Assembly: GCA_964581815.1 (NCBI GenBank)
Contig: CAZORE010000016.1
Location: 25,132-89,131 of the forward strand
Reading direction: 5' to 3'
DNA from: Trebonia sp964581815
GTDB lineage: Bacteria > Actinomycetota > Actinomycetes > Streptosporangiales > Streptosporangiaceae
Length of the DNA stretch: 64,000 nucleotides
Position numbers and translations under genes: made by a program. Below, in pieces: positions 33,738-41,666 of the stretch. How positions within the stretch are numbered: position 1 is the stretch's first letter; every line of letters begins with the position of its first letter. The notes under the pieces are model-generated. The model was not told the DNA's origin and made no database searches. It saw only the letters and a list, made by a program, of their open reading frames with translations.

Positions 33738-35726
33738 ATGACCGGCGACTACCTCACCGCTCCCGCGCTGCTTGGCCACGTCTTCCTGCGGCGCGGCGAC
33801 GACATGCGCGAGCCAACGCAGCGCCTGGTGGCCGCCTGGGACCTGGTCACCAGCCGTTTCGGGCTCGATCACGGCATCGTCGCGCTGCCAGTGCCATCGC
33901 GGCTCGCGCGCGGGTACCGGATCGACCCGGGCGAGACCGGGCTGATCGCCGCCGCGGAGTCGCAGGCGGCATCGGTGTGGCAGGCCTGCGCCTGGGCCAG
34001 CCCTGGCGTCCTCGGGGTGAGCGTCATGATGGCACCGCCGCGCGAGCGTGACTGCCAAGGCGAGTGGGCCGACCTGGAACGCAGCTGGCAGCAGGCGCTG
34101 GCGGCCGGCCTGGACACGGGCGTGCTCGGCGAGGCGCGGCTCTTCCTCGCGGTACTCGCGGGCGGCCAGGACGGCGAGCCGTTCCCCGGGCCGGAGACCG
34201 CGGTGACGGCCGCGGGGCTGCTGCGCGCCGCCGTGCCCGGGCCGTCGGCCCCCGGCTGGTGGCAGCGCTGGGATACCGCGCCGGCCGGGCGGCCGGGCGG
34301 CGACGGCCCGGCGGCCGGGGTCCTCATCTGGGAGGCCGGGCCCGGGTCAGCTGACGCACGCGCGTCTCGCCGGCTGGCCTGCGTCACGCCAGCCTGGTCC
34401 GAGCGCCTGGCGGACCGGGTGCTGTGGACGGCGGGCGACGGGACACCGAGCCCGCTCACCAGGCACCTGGCGCATGCCGCCGCGCTGCGGTACCAGGTCA
34501 GCGTGTACGACGGCGGTGCGCCCGCCCGCCGGATGCGGGACGAGATCGGCCAGCTCATCGACGAGTTGCCCGCGGCCGTCGGGCCGACCGGGGACGCGTC
34601 CGCCGCGTCCGCCGCGCTGCGGCAGGCGGGCGCGTCGGCGATCGCGCTGCGGCGCAGGCTGACCGCCATGCGGCGCGCGGCCGGCATCCTCGGTGAGAAC
34701 CTCCGCCAGGCGCTGCCCGGACCGGACGACGGGGCGGCGCCAGGCACTGGCCCGCTGACCGACGACAGGGAACTCGCCGGGTGGCTGCAGCGGCGCCTGG
34801 ACAACGAGGTCGAGCTGGTCGACGAGGCGGCGGCGAGCGCCGCGGCGGCCGCGGCGCTGCTGAACGGCGCGAGCGCCCCCGCCCACCCTGCCCCGCCCGC
34901 CGGGCAGCCCGCACCGGGCGCCTCCGCCGACCGGGCACCCGCGCCAGACGGCGGCGGGGCCGCTGGCCGCCGGCCCCGGGTAGCGGTCGTGTTCACGGCG
35001 ATCGGCGTCGAGTACCGGGCGTTCAGGGAGCACCTGGACGCCCCGCAGCGGCGCGAGGAGCGCGGCGGGCTGTACGAGGTCGGCACGCTGGCCGGGACGG
35101 ACGGCCCGTGGCAGGTGGCGCTCGCCGAGACCGGGCCGGGCAGCACCGCGGCGGCCCTACGGCTCGAACGCGCCGTGCGGGCATTCGACCCCGAGGTCGC
35201 GATCTTCCTCGGCGTGGCGGGCGGCCGCAAGGACGTCGCCCTCGGGGACGTGGTGGTAGCGGACAAGATCTACGACTACGAGTCGGGCAAGTCGACGCAG
35301 GACGGCTTCGAGCCGCGGCCGCGGACCCACCAGCCCGCCGACCGCCTGCTGCAGTGGGCGCGCTCCGTCGCGAACGAGGGCCGGTGGCAGCGCAGGATCC
35401 GGCCGGCCAGCCCGGAGCCGCCGCCGGCGTGCCACGTCAAGCCCATCGTCACCGGGGCGAAGGTGATCGCCCACGACCAGTCGCCGACCGCGCTCCAGAT
35501 CGGCCGCTTCGCCGGCGACGCGGTGGCGGTCGACATGGAAGGGCACGGCTTCCTCGAGGCCGCCCACATGAATCCGCGCGTGGACGCGCTGGTAATCCGG
35601 GGCATCTCCGACCTGCTGACCGGAAAGGACAAGCACGGTGATGACTACTGGCAGCCGGTCGCGAGCAGGCACGCGGCCGCATTCGCCGTCGAATTCCTGA
35701 ACATCATCGGCGAAAGGGCGACATAA
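33738..35726 (+). CDS. CATRA protein fused to a nucleoside phosphorylase/nucleosidase-fold effector domain
   Basis: The 662-residue protein has a CATRA-type N-terminal region (APALLGHVFLRRGDDMREPT to about residue 380, including SVMMAPPRERD and W..LE..W patterns), a short Pro/Ala linker, and from residue about 412 a complete PNP/MTA-SAH-nucleosidase fold. Retained active-site motifs are FTAIGVEYRAF (glutamate), IFLGVAGGRKDVALGDVVVA, VDMEGHGFLEAA (ribose-binding Met-Glu) and RGISD (catalytic Asp). The effector domain should cleave the glycosidic bond of a nucleoside or nucleotide. As a cell-damaging effector it would deplete purines or signalling nucleotides; the substrate is not known. It starts 5 bases after the small CATRA gene. 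Confidence 0.83.
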   Translation: MTGDYLTAPALLGHVFLRRGDDMREPTQRLVAAWDLVTSRFGLDHGIVALPVPSRLARGYRIDPGETGLIAAAESQAASVWQACAWASPGVLGVSVMMAPPRERDCQGEWADLERSWQQALAAGLDTGVLGEARLFLAVLAGGQDGEPFPGPETAVTAAGLLRAAVPGPSAPGWWQRWDTAPAGRPGGDGPAAGVLIWEAGPGSADARASRRLACVTPAWSERLADRVLWTAGDGTPSPLTRHLAHAAALRYQVSVYDGGAPARRMRDEIGQLIDELPAAVGPTGDASAASAALRQAGASAIALRRRLTAMRRAAGILGENLRQALPGPDDGAAPGTGPLTDDRELAGWLQRRLDNEVELVDEAAASAAAAAALLNGASAPAHPAPPAGQPAPGASADRAPAPDGGGAAGRRPRVAVVFTAIGVEYRAFREHLDAPQRREERGGLYEVGTLAGTDGPWQVALAETGPGSTAAALRLERAVRAFDPEVAIFLGVAGGRKDVALGDVVVADKIYDYESGKSTQDGFEPRPRTHQPADRLLQWARSVANEGRWQRRIRPASPEPPPACHVKPIVTGAKVIAHDQSPTALQIGRFAGDAVAVDMEGHGFLEAAHMNPRVDALVIRGISDLLTGKDKHGDDYWQPVASRHAAAFAVEFLNIIGERAT

Positions 35727-35864
35727 ACACTCGCGGTATTCGCCGCAGGTCACCGTATTGTTCCAATATGTCCGCCGGCAACTCACGTTCAGGCGGCGAT
35801 GGCGTAGCGTTTTAGCACGACGTAAGTACACCCACGGGAACGCGTGCGAGAAAGCGGGGGGCAC

Positions 35865-38800
35865 GTGATTTACGGGCTGCTTGGTGAATTGGAGGTCCAA
35901 GGGGCCAGCGGGCCGCTTGAGCTTCCCGGCGGCCTGGCGCTCGCGGTCCTGGCCGCGCTGCTCATCAACGTGAACCGGCGGGTCTCCAAGGCCGACCTCA
36001 TCCGGGTCGCCTGGGGCAGCGCCGGGACCACAGAGGCCCAGCTGCACAAGGCCGTGCAGGTAGTGCGGCAGACGCTTGACCAGGTCGGCCGGCGCGACGA
36101 CATCAGGACGCACGCCCGGTTCGGCTATGAGCTCCGCGCCGCCGAGGAGGACGTCGACGTCCTGATATTCCAGCGGCTGGTCCGCCAGGCGGAAGAGGCC
36201 GCGGCCGCTCACCGCGTCGAGGAGGAGATCGGCTGCCTGCGCGACGCGCTGCGGCTCTGGCGCGGCCCGCGCCCGCTCTCGAACGTGCGCAGCAAGGCGC
36301 TTGGCCAGGACGTCCTTATGCTGCTCGCCCGGCACAAGCGAGCCGCCGTGCGGCTCTTCGCGCTCGAGCTGGACCGGGCCAACCATGAGGGCATCCTGGA
36401 CGAGCTCGCGCTTGCCGCCGCGGTGCACCCCGCCGACCAGCGGCTCTGCGAGCTGCTCATGATCGCCAGGTACCGGTGCGATTACCTCAGCGACGCGACC
36501 GCGGCGTACGAGCGCTACCGGGACGCGCTCGCCGCCGAGACCGGCGCCTCGCCCGACCCGTTGCTGAAGAGCCTCTACTTCGGACTCGCCCGCGCGGACG
36601 AGGCGGCGATCGCCACGGCCATGTCCGCCATCGACAAGCGCTCGGTCCGCGGCGGTCAGCCGGCCCGCGCCGCGGTGCCCGTGCCGCGGCAGCTGCCGCG
36701 CCCCGCGGACCTCGTCGGCCGGGCCGCGGCCGCGGCCGAGGTTTCCGGGCTGCTGCGCGGCGCACCTGGCGGGCCGGCGCCGCTGGTGGTGATCTCCGGT
36801 CCCGGCGGCGTGGGCAAGACCGCCCTGGCGGTGCGCACCGCGCACGATGTGGCCCCGCACTACCCGGACGGCCAGCTCTACGCGGACCTGCTTGGCGCCT
36901 CGCCGGTCCCCGCGGACCCCGACGAGGTCCTGGCCCGGTTCCTGCGCGCGCTCGGCGCCAGCTACGTGCCGGAGACACGGCACGAGCTGCAGTCCAGCTT
37001 CCGCAGCATGCTGGCCGACCGGCGGGTGCTGATCGTGCTCGATGACGCCGCCGACGGCGCGCAGGTCGCCGACCTGCTACCGGGAAGCGACCGCTGCGCG
37101 GTGCTGGTGACCGCGCGCCGCCGGCTTCCCGACCTGACCGACGCCCGCCACGTGGCGCCCCTGTCACCGCTTGGCCCCGCCGACGCCACCGCGCTGTTCA
37201 GGCACGTCATCGCCAGCGGCGGCATCAGCCTCGAGGCGGCGCCGGATGCCGTCGCCCAGGTGATCGCGCTGTGCGGCGGGCTGCCGCTCGCGCTGCGGAT
37301 CGCGGGCGCGATCCGCGTGCACGATCACCCACGGCCGACGTCCGACCTGGCCAGGCGGCTGGCCAGCCTCGGGCCGAGCGCGCTTGAGTACGGTGAGCTG
37401 AGCGTGGCCCGCACCATCGGAACCGGTCTTGAGCGGCTGGACCCGGACGCTCGCCGCCTGTTCCTTGCCCTCGGCCACCTCCGCCTGCCCAGGTTCGGCA
37501 CGTGGACCGCCGCGGCGCTCCTCCCGGACGGCGCGGACAGCGCGGCGGCGCTCTCCCGGCTGGCCGCCCGGTTCGTGATCGAGCCGGCCGAGTCGGCGGC
37601 CCGTTACCGATTCCACGACCTGACCTGGGAGTACGTCAGGCGGCGGGCACTGTCAGATCGCCTGTCCGGCCAGGCCGACATCCCGGCCAACGCCTACCGT
37701 GCGCTGCTCACCCTCGCCCGCCGGGCGCATTCCCGGCTCTACGGGGGCGACTATGAGGTGGTGCACAGCGACGTCCGCGACTGGGACGCGCCGGCGGAGG
37801 CGCTGGCGGAGGTGGACGCGGAACCGCTCGAGTGGTTCGAGAAGGAGCGGCCGAACATCCGCGCGGCCGTGGAGCACTGCGCCGAGCTCGGCCTGACCGG
37901 CATCTGCTGGGACCTGGCCGTCTCGGCCCATGAGTTCTACACGGTCCGCGGTCACTTCGACGACTGGTTCGCCACCCACTGCACGGCGCTCGGCGCCTGC
38001 CAGGCCGCGGGCGACCTGGGCGGCGAGGGCATCGTCCTGGTCTGCATGAACCAGCCCGCGCTGGTGTCCAGCCGGCGGATCACCCCGGCCGCCGGCCTCA
38101 CCGACCTGTGGCGCGCGGTCAGCCTGCTGCGTGACCAGGGAGATCGCCATGGCCTGGCGATCGCGCTGCGCACGCTGGCCAACGCGCTGCGCCGCCAGGG
38201 TCACGTCAGCCGCTCGCTCCCCCTGCTGTCCGAGGCGCTCGGCTACTACCGCGACAGCGGAGACGTCGTCGGGCAATGGCAGGCGCAGCGCTTCATCGGC
38301 CAGATTCACACGGACCTGGGCGACCACCGCAGCGCGCGGCGCGCGCTTGACGCCGCCGAGACGATCGCCGCGGAGCTCGGTGACGGCCGGGTGCTCGCGC
38401 AGACCAGGTACTGGACGGGCCAGGCCTGCCTGGCGGCCGGCGACATCGACGGCGCCGCGGCCGCGTTCGAGGCGGTGTGGGACGTGTACTGCGAGACCTC
38501 GGGACTTGGGCTGGTGTACGCGCTGCACGGCCTCGGCGACCTGGAGCTGCGCACCGGGAGACTCGGCGCGGCCGAGCGGAAGCTGGAGCAGGCGGCCACG
38601 CTGGCGGCCGACCTCGGCGACGCCGTGATCGAGGGCCGGGTAGCGCTGTCGCTCGCCGATCTCCGCCGCGTGCAGGGGCGGCCCGCCGAGCGCGCGGCGG
38701 CGCTTGAGCGCGCCGCCTCCGTGTTCGCCGGGTGCGGCGCGGTGTACCTGGAGGTGCGGGCCCTTGCCGAGCTCGCCGCGATCGCGCAGCTTGAGGGCAA

Positions 38801-38936
38801 CGCCATCGCGGCGGATTCCCTGTGGGCCCGGATTGACAGCTGCTACGGGCCGGCCGGGCCCCCCGCGGCGGATCGCGTGCAGCGCCCCGAGCGCAGGCAG
38901 GATCCCGCCGCCTTAGTCCGCGATGCCATTGCGTAG
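35865..38936 (+). CDS. SARP/AfsR-type regulator (winged helix-BTAD-NB-ARC-TPR)
   Basis: The 1023-residue protein has a DNA-binding winged helix (YGLLGELEVQ... LHKAVQVVRQTLDQVG), a BTAD domain (VDVLIFQRLVRQAEEA to about residue 250), an NB-ARC/STAND ATPase with P-loop GPGGVGKT (312-319), VLIVLDDA as Walker B and GGLPLALRIAG, and TPR repeats to the C-terminus. Such proteins activate secondary-metabolite or stress genes on ATP- and ligand-dependent oligomerisation. The GTG at 35865 has GCGGGGGGC just before it; another GTG at 35844 is possible. It lies 138 bases after the CATRA effector, so it is the probable activator of this island. Confidence 0.93.
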   Translation: MIYGLLGELEVQGASGPLELPGGLALAVLAALLINVNRRVSKADLIRVAWGSAGTTEAQLHKAVQVVRQTLDQVGRRDDIRTHARFGYELRAAEEDVDVLIFQRLVRQAEEAAAAHRVEEEIGCLRDALRLWRGPRPLSNVRSKALGQDVLMLLARHKRAAVRLFALELDRANHEGILDELALAAAVHPADQRLCELLMIARYRCDYLSDATAAYERYRDALAAETGASPDPLLKSLYFGLARADEAAIATAMSAIDKRSVRGGQPARAAVPVPRQLPRPADLVGRAAAAAEVSGLLRGAPGGPAPLVVISGPGGVGKTALAVRTAHDVAPHYPDGQLYADLLGASPVPADPDEVLARFLRALGASYVPETRHELQSSFRSMLADRRVLIVLDDAADGAQVADLLPGSDRCAVLVTARRRLPDLTDARHVAPLSPLGPADATALFRHVIASGGISLEAAPDAVAQVIALCGGLPLALRIAGAIRVHDHPRPTSDLARRLASLGPSALEYGELSVARTIGTGLERLDPDARRLFLALGHLRLPRFGTWTAAALLPDGADSAAALSRLAARFVIEPAESAARYRFHDLTWEYVRRRALSDRLSGQADIPANAYRALLTLARRAHSRLYGGDYEVVHSDVRDWDAPAEALAEVDAEPLEWFEKERPNIRAAVEHCAELGLTGICWDLAVSAHEFYTVRGHFDDWFATHCTALGACQAAGDLGGEGIVLVCMNQPALVSSRRITPAAGLTDLWRAVSLLRDQGDRHGLAIALRTLANALRRQGHVSRSLPLLSEALGYYRDSGDVVGQWQAQRFIGQIHTDLGDHRSARRALDAAETIAAELGDGRVLAQTRYWTGQACLAAGDIDGAAAAFEAVWDVYCETSGLGLVYALHGLGDLELRTGRLGAAERKLEQAATLAADLGDAVIEGRVALSLADLRRVQGRPAERAAALERAASVFAGCGAVYLEVRALAELAAIAQLEGNAIAADSLWARIDSCYGPAGPPAADRVQRPERRQDPAALVRDAIA

Positions 38937-39608
38937 CAGCGGTGGGTTGAGCGCGCGCGCGGTGCCCCGCCGGTACAGTGCCGCGGGCCGTCCGGTCTCC
39001 GGGGCCCGCTGGGTGCCGGTCGGCACCACGAACCCCCGGGTGGTCGCCACCTTCCGGTTGAAGTTCCGCGGGTCGAGCGCCACGTTCCACACCACCTCGT
39101 AGACGCGGCGCAGGTCGCCGATGGTGAATACGGGCGGGCAGAACGCCGCGGCGAGCGTGGTGAACTCGAGAATGTTCCGCGCCCGCTCCACGGCGTCGTC
39201 AAGGATCTGCCCGTGGTCGAACGCCAGCTTCCCGCGCACCTCGTCAAGCGGCGCCCAGGCGGCGGCCCGCGCGTCCGACCCGGCGACCGGGACGGGCAGG
39301 TCGGGGGCGATCGCCAGGTAGGCCACGCTGACCACCCGGCCGCGCGGGTCGCGGTCCGGCGCACCGTAGGCGGCAAGCTGCTCCAGGTGCAGGGCCGCCC
39401 CGTCAAGCCCGGTTTCCTCGCCGAGCTCCCGCTCGGCCGCCTCGCGCAGGTCCTCGTCCGCGCGCAGGAAACCGCCCGGCAGCGCGGCCTGGCCCCGGTA
39501 CGGCTCGTTGGAGCGCTCGATGACGAGCACGTGCAGCAGGTTCTCGCGCACCGTGAGGATCGCGAGGTCGACGGCGAGGCGCAGGCGCAGATGATCTCGA
39601 TTAGCCAT
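38913..39608 (-). CDS. NUDIX-domain transcription regulator (NrtR-like)
   Basis: The 231-residue protein has an N-terminal NUDIX domain with an intact Nudix box (GGFLRADEDLREAAERELGE and ETG, about 46-68) and a C-terminal winged helix ending VFTIGDLRRVYEVVWNVALD with FNRK, the signature region of NrtR-type regulators. NrtR proteins sense ADP-ribose or related NAD metabolites and repress NAD genes. A perfect palindrome, ATGTC-N5-GACAT, lies 18-32 bases upstream of its start. Its gene ends 24 bases inside the convergent regulator gene. A NAD-metabolite sensor beside a nucleosidase-type effector is suggestive, but the link is inference. Confidence 0.86.
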   Translation of the reverse strand: MANRDHLRLRLAVDLAILTVRENLLHVLVIERSNEPYRGQAALPGGFLRADEDLREAAERELGEETGLDGAALHLEQLAAYGAPDRDPRGRVVSVAYLAIAPDLPVPVAGSDARAAAWAPLDEVRGKLAFDHGQILDDAVERARNILEFTTLAAAFCPPVFTIGDLRRVYEVVWNVALDPRNFNRKVATTRGFVVPTGTQRAPETGRPAALYRRGTARALNPPLLRNGIAD

Positions 39609-39625
39609 GAGCAGATCCTAGCTTA

Positions 39626-39640
39626 ATGTCGTCTTGACAT
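39626..39640. promoter_or_regulatory. Candidate operator of the NUDIX regulator
   Basis: ATGTC-GTCTT-GACAT is a perfect 5-bp inverted repeat with a 5-base spacer, 18-32 bases upstream of the NUDIX regulator start. It overlaps the -35 element of the divergent promoter at 39634-39663, so one repressor dimer could control both genes. Confidence 0.6.
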
Positions 39641-39663
39641 AAACACGTCGGCGTACTTACTGT
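39634..39663 (+). promoter_or_regulatory. Sigma-70-like promoter for the small secreted peptide
   Basis: TTGACA (39634-39639) and TACTGT (39658-39663) are separated by 18 bases. Transcription would start near 39670, leaving a leader of about 125 bases before the peptide gene at 39796. Confidence 0.5.
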
Positions 39664-39795
39664 CTAAGTGACACGAAGTCGGGTTCGCCCGGCTGGTGTC
39701 CAGCGCGCTAGGCGCTCGCAGCGCAGGCCCGGCCAGCCTCGCTGCGAGCGCGATCTCTCCTCGTCACATCAAGCACGCACCGGAAGGGAAAACCC

Positions 39796-39954
39796 ATGCG
39801 CGCGAACAAGCCCAAGTTCCTGGCACCGTTCCTCCTGATCGCGTCACTCGCCGTCGCCCTCGGCGCGCTCTTCGGCGTCTCACACGCCGGCGGCGCGCTC
39901 GCCGACTGCCCGGCAGGCACCAACTGGGACCACGTGACCCATACCTGCCACTAG
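39796..39954 (+). CDS. 52-residue secreted Cys-containing peptide
   Basis: An ATG at 39796 preceded by GGAAGGG encodes 52 residues. Residues 1-36 form a clear export signal: MRANKPK, a hydrophobic core FLAPFLLIASLAVALGALFG, then VSHAGGALA as a likely signal-peptidase site. The mature peptide would be only about 16 residues, DCPAGTNWDHVTHTCH, with two cysteines spaced to make a disulfide. It is preceded by a NUDIX-type operator/promoter and followed by a bidirectional terminator, so it is an independent transcript. Function unknown; signalling or metal-binding peptide are options. Confidence 0.7.
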   Translation: MRANKPKFLAPFLLIASLAVALGALFGVSHAGGALADCPAGTNWDHVTHTCH

Positions 39955-39983
39955 CAGGCCGCCGTCGCAGGCCCTAGCCGCGC

Positions 39984-40017
39984 AGCGGCCGCCCGGCTCA
40001 TCACCCGGGCGGCCGCT
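39984..40017. terminator. Bidirectional terminator between convergent genes
   Basis: A perfect 13-bp stem (AGCGGCCGCCCGG with CCGGGCGGCCGCT) and an 8-base loop lie between the secreted-peptide stop at 39954 and the Hsp70 stop at 40023. It can serve both converging transcripts. Confidence 0.75.
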
Positions 40018-40022
40018 GGTCG

Positions 40023-41651
40023 CTAGCCGTCGACCTGGTAGCCAGAGACCGCCTGCCTCGCCTGGCGGAGCCTGCCGCTGTCGAAGTCGCCGATCTGCAG
40101 CTCGAAGCGGACCTCCTGCCCGGACTGCGCCTCCTTACCGTGCACTGTCAGCCGGCCCGTCTCCGACATGAAGAACGTGATCTCAACCGGGCTCCTGGCC
40201 GGCAGGCGCGCCGGCAAGTTCCGCAGCAGGCCGCGGCCGACCTTGCGGTTAGCGGCGAGGTCGTCCGACAGCTCCTGGCTCGCCTGCTCCCAGACCTCAA
40301 TCTCCACCATCCGCTGGTTGTCGATCGAGGTGGCGAACGTGTACGGCCCGGTGTCGGCCGGCAGCTCGGTGTTGGCGAGCAGCAGGTGCACGACCATCTT
40401 CCTGGCCCGCGCCGGGTCGGTGAGGGCCAGGGGGTCGCTGCCGTCGATCCCGATCACGCCGAAGGCACGCGGCACCACGCCGGCCACCCGGGCCGCCGCC
40501 AGGCGGCCGATCCCGGGCACGGACGCCGCCGCGGCGGAGCCGGACGCGGCCGCGGGCGCTCGCCCCGCCGCGGACCGGGCCGGGCCGGCGGAGCGCGCGC
40601 CGAGGGCCCGGGCGTAGAGCGCGGCGCCCTTGGCGACCGCGAGCTCAGGCTCGTGCCGCAGCGGCTGCACGCCGAACCGCTCGTGCAGCACGGCGGCCAC
40701 GGCGGGGAACCTGGACATGCCCCCGACGAGCAGCACCTCGTCGAAGCTCGTCACGCCCTTAGCCCGTGCGGTCTCGATGGTCCGGTCGATCACCGCGGTC
40801 ATCCGGGCGAGCAGCCCGGCGGTCAGCTCCTCGACGGTGCTCCTGGTGAGCGTGGCGACCGTGGTGCGGCCGCCGAACCGGATCACGGGCCGGCGGGACT
40901 GGGCCGAGCCCAGTTCCTTCTTCAGCCGCTCGGCGGCGAGCAGCAGGTCCTGCATGAGCTGCGGATCCTGGCCGGGGTGCAAGCCGGGGTGCTCCCGCTC
41001 GAACTGGCCGAGCAGGTGGGCGGCGATCGCCCGGTCCCAGTCCGCGCCGCCGAGCCGCGGATCGCCTTCGACGCAGGCGACGGTCACGTCGTCGCCCGCG
41101 AGCCTGATCACCGTGGTGTCGAACGTGCCACCGCCGAGATCGCACATGAGCGCGTGCTTGGGCGTCACCGCCGGGCCGTTCACCGCCGTGTAGTGGACGG
41201 CCGCCGCGACCGGCTCGTCGAGCAGGTCAAGCACGTTGAGCCCGGCCAGCTCGCCCGCCCGCCTGGTCGCCTCGCGTTCCGCGATCCCGAAGTTCGCGGG
41301 CACGGTGATCAGCACGTCCCTGACCGGCTGGCCCGACTGGGCGGCAGCCACGCGGGCCAGCTCGCGCAGGATCAGCGCCGACACGGTCTCCGGCGTGTGC
41401 CGTTCGCCGTGGAACGTGTAAGCCGCCGCCGTTCCGATGTCTCGCTTGACGAGCTGGGCGACCAGTTCCGGGGTGATCAGCGCCTCGTCACTGGCGGCGC
41501 GGCCGACCACGGCGTGCCTCGGTGACTCGAAGAAGACCACCGACGGCGTGGTGTCCTCGCCGAGCGCGCTCTTCACCACCACCGGCTTGCCGGTGTCGTC
41601 GATGTACGCGATGCAGGACTGGGTGGTGCCCAGGTCGATGCCGAATTCCAT
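40023..41651 (-). CDS. Hsp70 (DnaK-like) chaperone paired with the second CHAT protease
   Basis: The 542-residue protein has the full Hsp70 ATPase domain (FGIDLGTTQSCIAYIDD, VLITVPANFGIAEREATRRAG, MCDLGGGTFDTTVIRL, LLVGGMSRFPAVA) and a short beta substrate domain (LLLANTELPADTGPYTF... VEITFFMSETGRLTVHGKEA). An Ala/Gly-rich spacer (about 350-385) joins them and the helical lid is almost absent. It starts 15 bases after the CHAT gene stop and is clearly its partner. It is closest in style to the two other Hsp70 proteins here, so the island holds three paralogues. Confidence 0.95.
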   Translation of the reverse strand: MEFGIDLGTTQSCIAYIDDTGKPVVVKSALGEDTTPSVVFFESPRHAVVGRAASDEALITPELVAQLVKRDIGTAAAYTFHGERHTPETVSALILRELARVAAAQSGQPVRDVLITVPANFGIAEREATRRAGELAGLNVLDLLDEPVAAAVHYTAVNGPAVTPKHALMCDLGGGTFDTTVIRLAGDDVTVACVEGDPRLGGADWDRAIAAHLLGQFEREHPGLHPGQDPQLMQDLLLAAERLKKELGSAQSRRPVIRFGGRTTVATLTRSTVEELTAGLLARMTAVIDRTIETARAKGVTSFDEVLLVGGMSRFPAVAAVLHERFGVQPLRHEPELAVAKGAALYARALGARSAGPARSAAGRAPAAASGSAAAASVPGIGRLAAARVAGVVPRAFGVIGIDGSDPLALTDPARARKMVVHLLLANTELPADTGPYTFATSIDNQRMVEIEVWEQASQELSDDLAANRKVGRGLLRNLPARLPARSPVEITFFMSETGRLTVHGKEAQSGQEVRFELQIGDFDSGRLRQARQAVSGYQVDG

Positions 41652-41666
41652 GCCCGCCCTCTCTGG

